This document shows positions 1 to 5,535 of a stretch of DNA of 6,103 nucleotides, piece by piece. The position numbers and the translations under genes were made by a program. Location: contig VXZF01000271.1 in assembly GCA_009845645.1 (NCBI GenBank), positions 1 through 6,103 of the forward strand, read 5' to 3'. This DNA comes from Gemmatimonadota bacterium. GTDB lineage: Bacteria > Latescibacterota > UBA2968 > UBA8231. The first letter of the stretch is position 1; the number at the start of each line of letters is the position of its first letter. A model generated the notes under the pieces. That model did not search any database. It was given only the letters and a program-made list of their open reading frames with translations, and had not been told where the DNA came from.

Positions 1-172
1 GAGCTTGGTACTCAAGAAATGGTTTTGGTACCTTCTTTTCGGAGAATCTCTCCATGACGAAACGATTCCGCTGAATTGCGCTGTCAATGAGACCAAATTC
101 CTGTCTTTTGCTAAACAAGAGACAATTGATAAACACTTAGCAGACCCAGTCTCTCAAGCTAAAATCCTATGA
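1..172 (+). CDS. Possible C-terminal fragment of an unidentified protein (weak)
   Basis: The plus-strand frame beginning at base 2 is open from the left edge through 56 codons to a TGA at 170-172. The translation starts SLVLKKWFWYLLFGES and ends DPVSQAKIL. It looks like an ordinary mixed hydrophobic and polar protein tail, but I recognise no family. No start codon is needed inside the window, so this would be the 3' end of a gene entering from the left and converging on the oxidoreductase gene. The stretch is about 41% G+C, against about 65% in the neighbouring gene, and its codons lack the strong G/C third-position preference seen there, which would fit acquired DNA. Caution: the minus strand in the same register is also open for about 40 codons, and a 56-codon open run can occur by chance. 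It may be non-coding. Confidence 0.3.
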   Translation, partial: SLVLKKWFWYLLFGESLHDETIPLNCAVNETKFLSFAKQETIDKHLADPVSQAKIL

Positions 173-181
173 CATGGATTG

Positions 182-237
182 CGGCGGAAGTATTGTTCGC
201 CGGTGCTTGGAGAGACTCGACCAGTGGCTTCGGGTCG
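182..237. other. Two small hairpins in the gap downstream of the oxidoreductase gene
   Basis: The 102 bp between the TGA at 170-172 and the oxidoreductase stop at 275 hold two inverted repeats. The first pairs 182-188 with 196-202 (CGGCGGA / TTCGCCG, one G-U pair, 7-nt loop). The second pairs 218-222 with 233-237 (CGACC / GGTCG, 10-nt loop) and is followed on the plus strand by GCTTTA. They lie where a bidirectional terminator between convergent genes would be expected. Neither has a real run of T on either strand, so a role as intrinsic terminators is uncertain. I see nothing else in 173-274. Confidence 0.3.
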
Positions 238-274
238 GCTTTATGCAGGCCCTCATCCAAATCAAGCTCGCCAG

Positions 275-1432
275 CTAACTCGCACTCCGGCCCAAGCGGC
301 AATCTTCTGCGGCAAGCCACTCCGCATACGGGCGCGGCATGGAGTTGGGCAGGCCCATGCCGTGTTCCTCACGCCAGCGCAAGAGCGGGTGATCGCGTTC
401 TGCTTGCGGTAGTTCCACGCGCTGACCACGCGCCCCTGACTCGAAGATTCCCATCAATATCTCCAGCACGTGGCGGCCAGCCTCGCCCGAGCACTCGTGC
501 GCACGGCCCTCGTCGAGTGCCTGCACGTACTCGTCGGCGAACTGGTAATCCTCCACAGCAGCCGGACCCGCTGGGTCGTAGTGATCCGGCACTATGGGGT
601 CAAGCGGCTGCCACTCGGATTGGCCAGGGGCAAAGTGTGGCGCGGACAAAAACCACGGGGCACCGCTCTTCCAGTAGAGCCGGCCCTCAGTGCCGTAGAT
701 CTCAATCATATAGGCCGTTGAATCCACCTTGGGAAAGCGGTGCTGCAAGAGCGTGCCCGAAATCCCGCATTCAAAGGCGAGGGCCGCGGTCACGTGTTCG
801 CCGGCGATGTAGCCCATGCCGCTCGGTGACGGCACCACATCCTCGGGAGTAATTGGACGGCCATCGGTCAAGGCCACGGCTTGCACGCTCTGCACCGGCC
901 CCACCACGCCGAGCATGGCGTTGAGCGAGTGCGTGGCAATATTCATCAGGCCGTAGCCTCCGTAGTAGCCCTTACCGCTGCCCTGCACATAGCGCAACTC
1001 GCCAATCCGGCCCTCGGCAATCGCCGCTTTAACCGCTTGCAGTGCGCCGCCGCTGCGCCCTTGGTGATGCACGGCAACTTGCACTCCTTTCTCCGCGGCT
1101 TTGGCCAACACCGCGTCGGCCTCGGCCAAGGTTGTGCAAATCGGCTTTTCAATGTCAATGTGGACCCCGTGCTCCAGCACCTGCATAGCCAGCGGATAGT
1201 GGAACTCGGTGCCCGTGGGAATGGCGACAATGTCCGGGGCCTCGGCCTCGATCATCCGGTCGAGGTCGTCGTAGCGAGCCGCAACCCCCAACTCGTCGCC
1301 GAGGGTCGCCAACCGCTCTGGCACGAGGTCGCACAGAGCCACAACCTCGGTGCGGGGATGCTGATGGTACGCGCGGCCCGCGGCCGTGCCTCGGCCGCGG
1401 CATCCCAAAATGGCAACTCGGTATTGTTGCAT
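275..1432 (-). CDS. Gfo/Idh/MocA family NAD(P)-dependent oxidoreductase
   Basis: A 385-residue cytoplasmic dehydrogenase-type protein. The Rossmann nucleotide-binding motif is near the N-terminus (VAILGCRGRGTAAG, residues 6-19), with an acidic residue after the second strand (ALCDL, D35) that favours NAD(H). The family EKP motif follows at 95-97, and the C-terminal sheet domain carries GGYGLMNIATHSLN (about 158-171). K96 and H168 fit the usual catalytic Lys and His. The position usually Asp in the DxGxH motif is N164, a variation seen across this diverse family. Members oxidise or reduce sugars, inositols and related polyols; the substrate cannot be told from sequence. The ATG at 1432 is chosen because AAGGAG lies 8 nt upstream; a TTG at 1456 would add eight residues but falls inside a hairpin loop ahead of that ribosome binding site. 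It is the last gene of the operon, 46 bp after the cysteine-cluster gene. Length is typical. Confidence 0.93.
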   Translation of the reverse strand: MQQYRVAILGCRGRGTAAGRAYHQHPRTEVVALCDLVPERLATLGDELGVAARYDDLDRMIEAEAPDIVAIPTGTEFHYPLAMQVLEHGVHIDIEKPICTTLAEADAVLAKAAEKGVQVAVHHQGRSGGALQAVKAAIAEGRIGELRYVQGSGKGYYGGYGLMNIATHSLNAMLGVVGPVQSVQAVALTDGRPITPEDVVPSPSGMGYIAGEHVTAALAFECGISGTLLQHRFPKVDSTAYMIEIYGTEGRLYWKSGAPWFLSAPHFAPGQSEWQPLDPIVPDHYDPAGPAAVEDYQFADEYVQALDEGRAHECSGEAGRHVLEILMGIFESGARGQRVELPQAERDHPLLRWREEHGMGLPNSMPRPYAEWLAAEDCRLGRSAS

Positions 1433-1435
1433 GGT

Positions 1436-1448
1436 GCAATCTCCTTGC
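1436..1448 (-). promoter_or_regulatory. Ribosome binding site in a hairpin loop, oxidoreductase gene
   Basis: On the minus strand the sequence reads GCAA-GGAGA-TTGC, a perfect 4-bp stem whose 5-nt loop is the core of the Shine-Dalgarno sequence (AAGGAGA), 8 nt before the ATG at 1432. This ribosome binding site decides the start codon. The stem is short and may be only marginally stable. Confidence 0.55.
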
Positions 1449-1490
1449 GACGCCAATGCTGGCGTCGGACTGATCGCATCACTTGCGATC
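1449..1490 (-). repeat. Two tandem perfect hairpins between the cysteine-cluster and oxidoreductase genes
   Basis: The junction contains two perfect 7-bp inverted repeats in a row. The upstream one pairs 1484-1490 with 1472-1478 (GATCGCA / TGCGATC on the minus strand) around a 5-nt loop that includes the TGA stop of the preceding gene. The downstream one pairs 1460-1466 with 1449-1455 (GACGCCA / TGGCGTC) around a 4-nt loop and ends directly before the ribosome binding site hairpin. Neither is followed by a T run, so they look like mRNA processing, stability or translation-control structures rather than terminators. Function is inferred only. Confidence 0.6.
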
Positions 1491-2153
1491 GATTAACTCG
1501 GCCTTTCTCCAATACGCAGCAAAGTGACGGCGCAGCCACGCCAGCGGTGCAGCGCGCAGCGCATTAAAGCCCCCCCAAGACCAGCGCAAAGGCCACTCTT
1601 CCCGGCCAGTGAGCCGTTGGAAGAGCCGTTTGCGCTCCGCGCCCGCCAACTCCACCTCGGCACTGAGCCGCGCCAACTCGCGCTCGTACGTCCCCTCCAT
1701 GAGCATGCGGGCGTGCCGCGCGACCTTTTCCGGCTCCAGCACGGCCACCCGCGGACACACCATACCAGCCTCGCGCCGCACAAAGGCGCGGATTTGCGCC
1801 ACTGGCAAATCGCCCTGATGCGCAATAGCTTGGCGGGCAATCGAAACCGGATTCATCGCCCCGTACGTGCGGCAAATCAGCGGGCGCACCGGGTAGATGG
1901 TACAGCTATGGTCCGCGCCGAGAAAGGGGCAGCGGCGGGGCCGCTCCTCGGTAAAGTTCAGCAACTCCTGGCGACGCTGCGGGGAAAAGTGCTTCTCCAC
2001 ATAGGCGACGATGTGGACGTATTCGGCCCGGTAGAGTGGGAACATGGTAGCGTAGTAGTTGTCGAACTCCTCGTCCGTGAGCCAGCAGCAATCGCCCGTA
2101 CCCGCGCACCGCGTCGCCGGAACTTGATCGTATAGCATCTCTAGATCGCGCAT
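1479..2153 (-). CDS. YkgJ-type cysteine-cluster protein
   Basis: A 224-residue soluble protein with the cysteine pattern of the YkgJ / zinc- or iron-chelating CxxCxxCC-like family. The pattern is RCAGTGDCC near the N-terminus (C16, C22, C23), then CPFL (C75), C84, and IYPVRPLICRTYG (C94), with a further Cys at 133 (MVCPRV). The IYPxRPxxCR block is the family's most recognisable signature. These cysteines probably bind a metal or an Fe-S cluster; the biochemical role of the family is unknown. No signal peptide or membrane segment is seen. The C-terminal third (after about 140) is helical and rich in Arg, Trp and Leu, and resembles nothing I know. The ATG at 2153 is supported by a strong AGGAGG 4 nt upstream. 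It starts 18 bp after the ceramidase-like gene, and 46 bp separate it from the oxidoreductase gene. Confidence 0.88.
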   Translation of the reverse strand: MRDLEMLYDQVPATRCAGTGDCCWLTDEEFDNYYATMFPLYRAEYVHIVAYVEKHFSPQRRQELLNFTEERPRRCPFLGADHSCTIYPVRPLICRTYGAMNPVSIARQAIAHQGDLPVAQIRAFVRREAGMVCPRVAVLEPEKVARHARMLMEGTYERELARLSAEVELAGAERKRLFQRLTGREEWPLRWSWGGFNALRAAPLAWLRRHFAAYWRKAELIDRK

Positions 2154-2168
2154 AACTCCTCCTGTTAT
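2152..2168 (-). promoter_or_regulatory. Ribosome binding site in a hairpin loop, cysteine-cluster gene
   Basis: The minus strand reads ATAAC-AGGAGGA-GTTAT: a perfect 5-bp inverted repeat with the whole Shine-Dalgarno sequence in its 7-nt loop. The second arm runs into the first two bases of the ATG at 2153. The stem is AT-rich and weak, so it may open readily. It fixes the start codon of the gene. Confidence 0.5.
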
Positions 2169-2171
2169 AAG

Positions 2172-3458
2172 CTAGCGCACCTTCGCTATCAACGCCGCGG
2201 CCCGCTGCCGTATCAGCGACTCGCTCGCCGGCGCGATCATCTGCACGCTCGGATAGAACTTGTAGGCCAAGTCGATCTCGTAGCCGCCACGTGCGTACTC
2301 GTCGGCCGTGGGCACATAGCCAATGCAGCCATTGGCAAAGCCGCATAAGATAGCTGACCCATGCGCGGCCTCCAAGTCGAGCTGATAGCGGGCGAATATC
2401 TCCCCTTCCAGCCCCAAAAGCACCAACTCGCCTAACGCCAACGCCTGTATCTCAAAAGGCTGCACCCGAGCGCGGTCCGCGCCAGCCTGAACCCATTTGC
2501 ACATAGCCACAGCCCATTCGAACTGCGCTTTGGACACCTCGCTGCCCCGTGCCAAACGCGCCCGCAGGTGCCCTTTGAGTTTCTCGACTTTAGCACGCCA
2601 GCGCGACGGCGGAGGACGCAGCGGCAAATCCAACCGCTCGTGCGCCCAGCTTATCGCTGAAGCGTCCAAGGGCACAGCCGCATCCCGCCCCTCCAGCACG
2701 GCCCGACCCAACTCCTGCCCCAACGCCTCGACATCGGCAAACGAGCCGTTGGCGATCCGTGGATTGACATCGCCACAGGCACCGTTGACAAAGAGAGCCT
2801 CATCGCCGGTCTGTTCCTCGATGTGGCGCACCGCCGCACCGGCAAAGTCGCCGCTGATCTGGAGATTGTCGTGGCCCAAAACCACCGGATGACAGGCGTG
2901 ATTGAAGAGCGTAGCCCCTCGGCCATCGGCAGCGACAAAGCGCAGCACATGTGCGTAAGGCACCACCGGACCGACGGGATTTTGCCCGATCCGCGTACCC
3001 TGTGGGTGCGGCTCGCGGCGATTGATACCGATCTGTACCGGAGGACGCGCATAGTACAAACGACCCGGTCGGCTGTCGGCGGCAGCAGCTACCACCACCT
3101 CCACCACGGCGTCCGCAACTTGCTCCAAGTAGTCGCTGTCGATACGCCCCATGCCCCGGAAGGGGAAGGTCAGGGGGCCGGCGTGGGTGTGGGAGGCACA
3201 GACCATGATGGCCGCGCCTTCAATGCCAGTAGCGCGCCCTATCTTCTCCCGAATCCCCCGCACAACATCCGCGTCTAACCCCACCAAATCGACGGCGACA
3301 AGAGCGACCCGCGCTACACCTTGACCGCAGACGAGGGCCTTGGCCATGAGGCGGTCGCGGATGTGCGTGGCCCCGGATCGCCGCCCCCAGTATCCGCCCA
3401 TTGCGATGCCGACCGGCGGCGTGATGTCAGCGGCCGCCGCGCCAAAGTGCAAGGTCAC
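2172..3458 (-). CDS. Neutral/alkaline ceramidase-fold metallohydrolase-like protein
   Basis: A 428-residue protein matching the N-terminal catalytic domain of neutral/alkaline non-lysosomal ceramidase. It opens with GAAAADITPPVG, followed by ASHTHAGP (H90, H92), FNHACHPVVLG (H190), NGACGDVNP (225-233), GLEGEIF (E353) and GYVPTADEY (Y381). The His, His, Glu and Tyr fit the zinc ligands known from Pseudomonas ceramidase. In true ceramidases the GDVSP motif supplies the catalytic Ser; here that residue is Asn (N232). The protein lacks a signal peptide and the C-terminal Ig-like domain of the secreted enzymes, so it is probably cytoplasmic. Ceramide hydrolysis is therefore doubtful, and another amide or ester substrate is more likely. 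The GTG start at 3458 overlaps the preceding TGA by 4 nt (GTGA), which implies translational coupling; only a weak GGAG lies upstream. Confidence 0.85.
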   Translation of the reverse strand: MTLHFGAAAADITPPVGIAMGGYWGRRSGATHIRDRLMAKALVCGQGVARVALVAVDLVGLDADVVRGIREKIGRATGIEGAAIMVCASHTHAGPLTFPFRGMGRIDSDYLEQVADAVVEVVVAAAADSRPGRLYYARPPVQIGINRREPHPQGTRIGQNPVGPVVPYAHVLRFVAADGRGATLFNHACHPVVLGHDNLQISGDFAGAAVRHIEEQTGDEALFVNGACGDVNPRIANGSFADVEALGQELGRAVLEGRDAAVPLDASAISWAHERLDLPLRPPPSRWRAKVEKLKGHLRARLARGSEVSKAQFEWAVAMCKWVQAGADRARVQPFEIQALALGELVLLGLEGEIFARYQLDLEAAHGSAILCGFANGCIGYVPTADEYARGGYEIDLAYKFYPSVQMIAPASESLIRQRAAALIAKVR

Positions 3459-3976
3459 TGCTGCGGTATCTCTCTCCAGTTAGCGGGTAGAACGACGAGC
3501 GTTATGCCCGGGCTGTAGGCATTGTATAGAGCACGCAAATCAGCGACCCCGATTTGCAGGTCTATAGCACCTGGGCGATGCCACACCGGGCTGGCGTAGA
3601 TCAGCAGTCCGTTCGTGAAATACAAGGCACTGGCAGCCGAGGCATCGGCAACCAAATTCTGCTCCCAGTCAAACGGGCTGGCCACCAAACCGCGCCAAGG
3701 GTTGCTAGGTCGATAGCGTCGCAATCGGGCCGCAAGCGAGGATTGCACTGGCGGCTGCTCTCCGAGGGAATCAGCCGCCAGCGGCACGCGCCGCAAGAGC
3801 GCCCTCCCGTGCATCAGCCGCAACTCGCCCGCGCCCCGATCCACCAGCAAGTACGGCGCATCCGCTTCTATGGCCTGCAACCAAGCCCGTAGCGCGACGT
3901 TGACATAGGCCAAGTCCCCGGCCGATGCCGCGCTCGCGCCGCACGCCAAGGCCCAGAACAACGCTAGGTGCTTCAT
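3455..3976 (-). CDS. Secreted L,D-transpeptidase-like protein without the catalytic site
   Basis: A 173-residue protein with a short signal peptide (MKHLALFWALACGASAASA, cleavage likely after A19). It aligns by eye with the L,D-transpeptidase encoded immediately upstream. PYLLVDRGAGELRLMHG matches PYIVINTQDNLILLRDG, and ALYFTNGLLIYA matches ALYFLKDFMIHG. The ends also match: DLRALYNAYSPGITLVVL against DLEYLYEAVEIGWPVFIY. The active-site His of MIHG is Tyr (Y127), and the SITHGCVRV block has no counterpart. The only Cys is C12, inside the signal peptide. It cannot be a normal L,D-transpeptidase; a partner, regulatory or peptidoglycan-binding role is inferred. The frame is intact with no internal stops, so it does not look like a decaying pseudogene. 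The ATG at 3976 overlaps the upstream TGA by one base (TGATG), suggesting coupled translation. A lipobox-like ALAC makes a lipoprotein possible but unlikely. Confidence 0.75.
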   Translation of the reverse strand: MKHLALFWALACGASAASAGDLAYVNVALRAWLQAIEADAPYLLVDRGAGELRLMHGRALLRRVPLAADSLGEQPPVQSSLAARLRRYRPSNPWRGLVASPFDWEQNLVADASAASALYFTNGLLIYASPVWHRPGAIDLQIGVADLRALYNAYSPGITLVVLPANWREIPQQ

Positions 3977-4575
3977 CAGTAGATGAAGACCGGCCAGCCG
4001 ATTTCGACAGCTTCGTACAGGTACTCCAAGTCCTCGCTGCCCACCCGGACGCAGCCGTGAGTAATGCTCTTGCCCAAGTTGATTTCAAAGAGCGTACCGT
4101 GAATCATAAAATCCTTGAGGAAGTACAATGCATACGCGCCCAAGACTCCGCGTTGGAACCGCCTCGGGTCCTCGGCGAAGATGGGAATCTCCTCATCGTT
4201 TTCAATAAAGTACCAAGTCGGCCGGGTCCATAGGGGGTCGGCGACTTTGCGGCGGATGGCGAAGCGGCCTTTGGGGGTGTCGAAGGTCCAGCGATGCCAC
4301 CGCTTAGCCCCTTCGAGTTTGCGACCGCTGCCCGTTGCACAGGCGGCTTGGCGCAACACCTGCTCCCCGTCGCGGAGCAGGATGAGATTGTCTTGGGTAT
4401 TGATGACGATGTAGGGCGTAGCTATATCGTGGCGCTCAACAGCTTGCACCAGTTGCTGATGCTCTAACCAGAGCGCAGACGCACGCGCGGCGGGCACCCC
4501 CCACAACAGCGCGAAAAAAAATAAAGCGACCGGGAGCAATTCCCGGCCGCCTGTGATTGAAGCTTGCAAGGGCAC
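3976..4575 (-). CDS. L,D-transpeptidase (YkuD domain), exported
   Basis: A 199-residue exported enzyme that would form or remodel peptidoglycan cross-links, or attach proteins to peptidoglycan, in the periplasm. The N-terminus has a hydrophobic signal segment (LLPVALFFFALLWGVPAARASA, in parts) to about residue 34. The YkuD domain runs from about 54 to the end. It includes TPKGRFAI (100-107), MIHG (H159) and SITHGCVRV (170-178) with catalytic H173 and C175 and conserved R177. This is the full active-site signature, and the length is usual for a single-domain enzyme. There is no LysM or other binding domain. The GTG at 4575 lies 4 bp after the lipoprotein stop and has only a weak ribosome binding site, so translational coupling is likely; a later TTG start within the first 14 codons is possible. 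Directly downstream is a related protein that lacks the catalytic residues. Confidence 0.92.
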   Translation of the reverse strand: MPLQASITGGRELLPVALFFFALLWGVPAARASALWLEHQQLVQAVERHDIATPYIVINTQDNLILLRDGEQVLRQAACATGSGRKLEGAKRWHRWTFDTPKGRFAIRRKVADPLWTRPTWYFIENDEEIPIFAEDPRRFQRGVLGAYALYFLKDFMIHGTLFEINLGKSITHGCVRVGSEDLEYLYEAVEIGWPVFIY

Positions 4576-4579
4576 ACGC

Positions 4580-5203
4580 TCAGAAGCGCTCGTACCAAGG
4601 ACGCATCTCCTCGACCAGCGCGTGGTATCTATCCACGGCCACTATCACGCCGTCGGCGACCTCGGTAGCCTTCAGATCCGCGCTTTCGGCGAGGGACTCG
4701 GCATCGGAGAAATGCTCGCTGTCCACCGCAGCTTCGGCCGCGTCTAGATCGGCGTCGGCCGTGCTCAGTTCGACGCGCAATTCCTCAATATCGGCTTCCG
4801 TGCCCTTGCCAGACGGCGCTTCCTCTAAGCTGGTATATGCGGCAGCGACCGCGTCGCGGGCAGTGGCAATAGCAGCTTCGGCCGACTCCCGCTGGCGTTT
4901 CTTTTCGGCTTGCGCAGCCGACTCTGCCCGCGTGGCTTTGGTCTTGGCATCGGCGATTTGCGCCCGCGCCTGCTCAAAGTCCTTGAATAGGAAAAAGCGC
5001 TCATCTTCGGTTTTGGTCGTTGTTTCGGCTTCGCTGTACGCGCGCTGCGCAGCCGAGTACTCGCTGGCGGCAAAGCGCTCGGCGTCGGCGTCCCGGGCTG
5101 TGTCGAGAGCTTGCTTGGCCGCGTCGAGTTCGGCTGTGGGGGGGTCGTCACAGCCCGCCAAAACCGCGACGGCGACAAACAGCGATATTGACCGCATTTT
5201 CAT
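4580..5203 (-). CDS. Ala-rich coiled-coil lipoprotein (DUF4398-like)
   Basis: A 207-residue lipoprotein. The signal sequence ends in the lipobox LAGC, so C18 would be lipidated. The residues after it are D19 and D20; under the E. coli rule Asp at +2 would keep it in the inner membrane, though other phyla may sort differently. The mature part is almost entirely helical: rich in Ala, Glu and Lys, with repeated blocks such as AAKQALDTARDADAERFA and AQRAYSEAE. These resemble DUF4398-type envelope proteins and predict long coiled coils, broken once at about 130-137 (EAPSGKGT). It ends in WYERF without the terminal Lys that Braun-type lipoproteins use for attachment to peptidoglycan. The ATG at 5203 is preceded by AGGAAGGTGA at good spacing. 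It is the first gene of the operon and lies 4 bp before the L,D-transpeptidase gene, so a cell-wall role is inferred. Confidence 0.85.
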   Translation of the reverse strand: MKMRSISLFVAVAVLAGCDDPPTAELDAAKQALDTARDADAERFAASEYSAAQRAYSEAETTTKTEDERFFLFKDFEQARAQIADAKTKATRAESAAQAEKKRQRESAEAAIATARDAVAAAYTSLEEAPSGKGTEADIEELRVELSTADADLDAAEAAVDSEHFSDAESLAESADLKATEVADGVIVAVDRYHALVEEMRPWYERF

Positions 5204-5220
5204 GGTTCACCTTCCTGAGT

Positions 5221-5248
5221 TTGAACGTTCTGTGCTTCCCTATATAAT
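5221..5248 (+). promoter_or_regulatory. Promoter-like sequence pointing rightward
   Basis: TTGAAC (5221-5226), a 16-bp spacer and a perfect TATAAT (5243-5248) on the plus strand. No plus-strand gene follows; a transcript would run antisense to the zinc-ribbon and GDPD genes. It may be a by-product of the palindrome it belongs to. Confidence 0.35.
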
Positions 5249-5272
5249 CAAGACAATCTAAAGGGAAGTACA
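5231..5272. repeat. 11-bp inverted repeat, candidate operator
   Basis: TGTGCTTCCCT (5231-5241) and AGGGAAGTACA (5262-5272) are inverted copies with 10 of 11 positions matching and 20 bp between them. The half-site centres are 31 bp apart, about three helical turns. One arm lies in the spacer of the leftward promoter and the other in the spacer of the opposite promoter-like sequence, so a dimeric or looping regulator bound here would affect both. The regulator is unknown. Confidence 0.5.
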
Positions 5273-5284
5273 AGGTATTGTCAA
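5255..5284 (-). promoter_or_regulatory. Probable sigma70-type promoter of the lipoprotein operon
   Basis: On the minus strand a perfect TTGACA (5279-5284) is followed after 18 bp by TAGATT (5255-5260, 4 of 6 consensus). Transcription would begin near 5248, giving a leader of about 45 nt before the ATG at 5203. It is correctly placed for the six-gene operon, in the only sizeable gap (117 bp) upstream of it. Confidence 0.55.
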
Positions 5285-5292
5285 GCGCAAAC

Positions 5293-5320
5293 AGGGCGCG
5301 GCAGCGCGGTGGTGCGCCCT
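5293..5320 (-). terminator. Possible terminator after the zinc-ribbon gene
   Basis: A 7-bp GC-rich inverted repeat (AGGGCGC / GCGCCCT, 14-nt loop) begins directly after the TGA of the 68-residue gene and is followed on the minus strand only by GTTTG. The position is right for ending the GDPD transcript before the next promoter, but the T run is poor, so termination may be partial. Confidence 0.4.
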
Positions 5321-5527
5321 TCAGAATTTCGCATTTTCGTCGTCGTCCGGCGCAAAATCATCGTCTTCTTCCCCAGGCACTTCGTAAATCCACCCGCAAT
5401 TTGGACACAAGGGATATTCCGCATCCTCCCGGCGAACTTGGCACTGGGGGCAGCGCTGGCCAAAGGGCGACCAGAACTTCAGCACCACGACAACCAACAG
5501 CAATATGGCCAACAAGGTGTAGAGCAT
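5321..5527 (-). CDS. Small membrane-anchored zinc-ribbon protein with acidic tail
   Basis: A 68-residue protein. Residues 2-16 are a very hydrophobic N-terminal membrane segment (LYTLLAILLLVVVVL). They are followed by a zinc ribbon with two CxxC knuckles, CPQC (26-29) and CPNC (41-44), spaced by 11 residues, and then by a strongly acidic tail (10 Asp/Glu among residues 49-64). It is likely a structural zinc site on the cytoplasmic side, with the membrane segment acting as an anchor. I do not recognise a named family, and no function is assigned. The ATG at 5527 has a GAGG 6 nt upstream that overlaps the stop codon of the GDPD gene, and only 8 bp separate the two genes, so they are probably cotranscribed. 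Confidence 0.8.
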   Translation of the reverse strand: MLYTLLAILLLVVVVLKFWSPFGQRCPQCQVRREDAEYPLCPNCGWIYEVPGEEDDDFAPDDDENAKF

Positions 5528-5535
5528 CTGCGACC

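Noticed and set aside
5..31. Direct repeat TTGGTAC (5-11 and 25-31)
   Set aside because: Only 7 bp, two copies, no associated element; likely chance.
59..87. TTGACA on the minus strand at 82-87 as a promoter
   Set aside because: No -10-like hexamer lies at 16-18 bp, and no supported gene follows.
169..852. Plus-strand open frame of 227 codons at the left side
   Set aside because: Pro/Arg/Ser-rich translation typical of an off-frame reading of high-GC DNA; it lies over the C-terminal half of the oxidoreductase.
1433..1456. Upstream TTG start for the oxidoreductase
   Set aside because: It lies before the Shine-Dalgarno sequence at 1441-1446 and inside a hairpin; the ATG at 1432 fits the family N-terminus.
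881..1567. Plus-strand open frame of 228 codons opposite the oxidoreductase gene
   Set aside because: It is the complement of a gene with clear family motifs; the His-, Ala- and Arg-rich product has no recognisable domain and reflects high GC.
1524..2135. Plus-strand open frame of 203 codons opposite the cysteine-cluster gene
   Set aside because: Antisense shadow: the minus-strand product has the YkgJ cysteine pattern, a strong ribosome binding site and operon spacing.
4557..5261. Plus-strand open frame of 234 codons, Ser/Ala-rich
   Set aside because: It mirrors the Ala-rich lipoprotein codons; low-complexity product, no ribosome binding site or domain seen.
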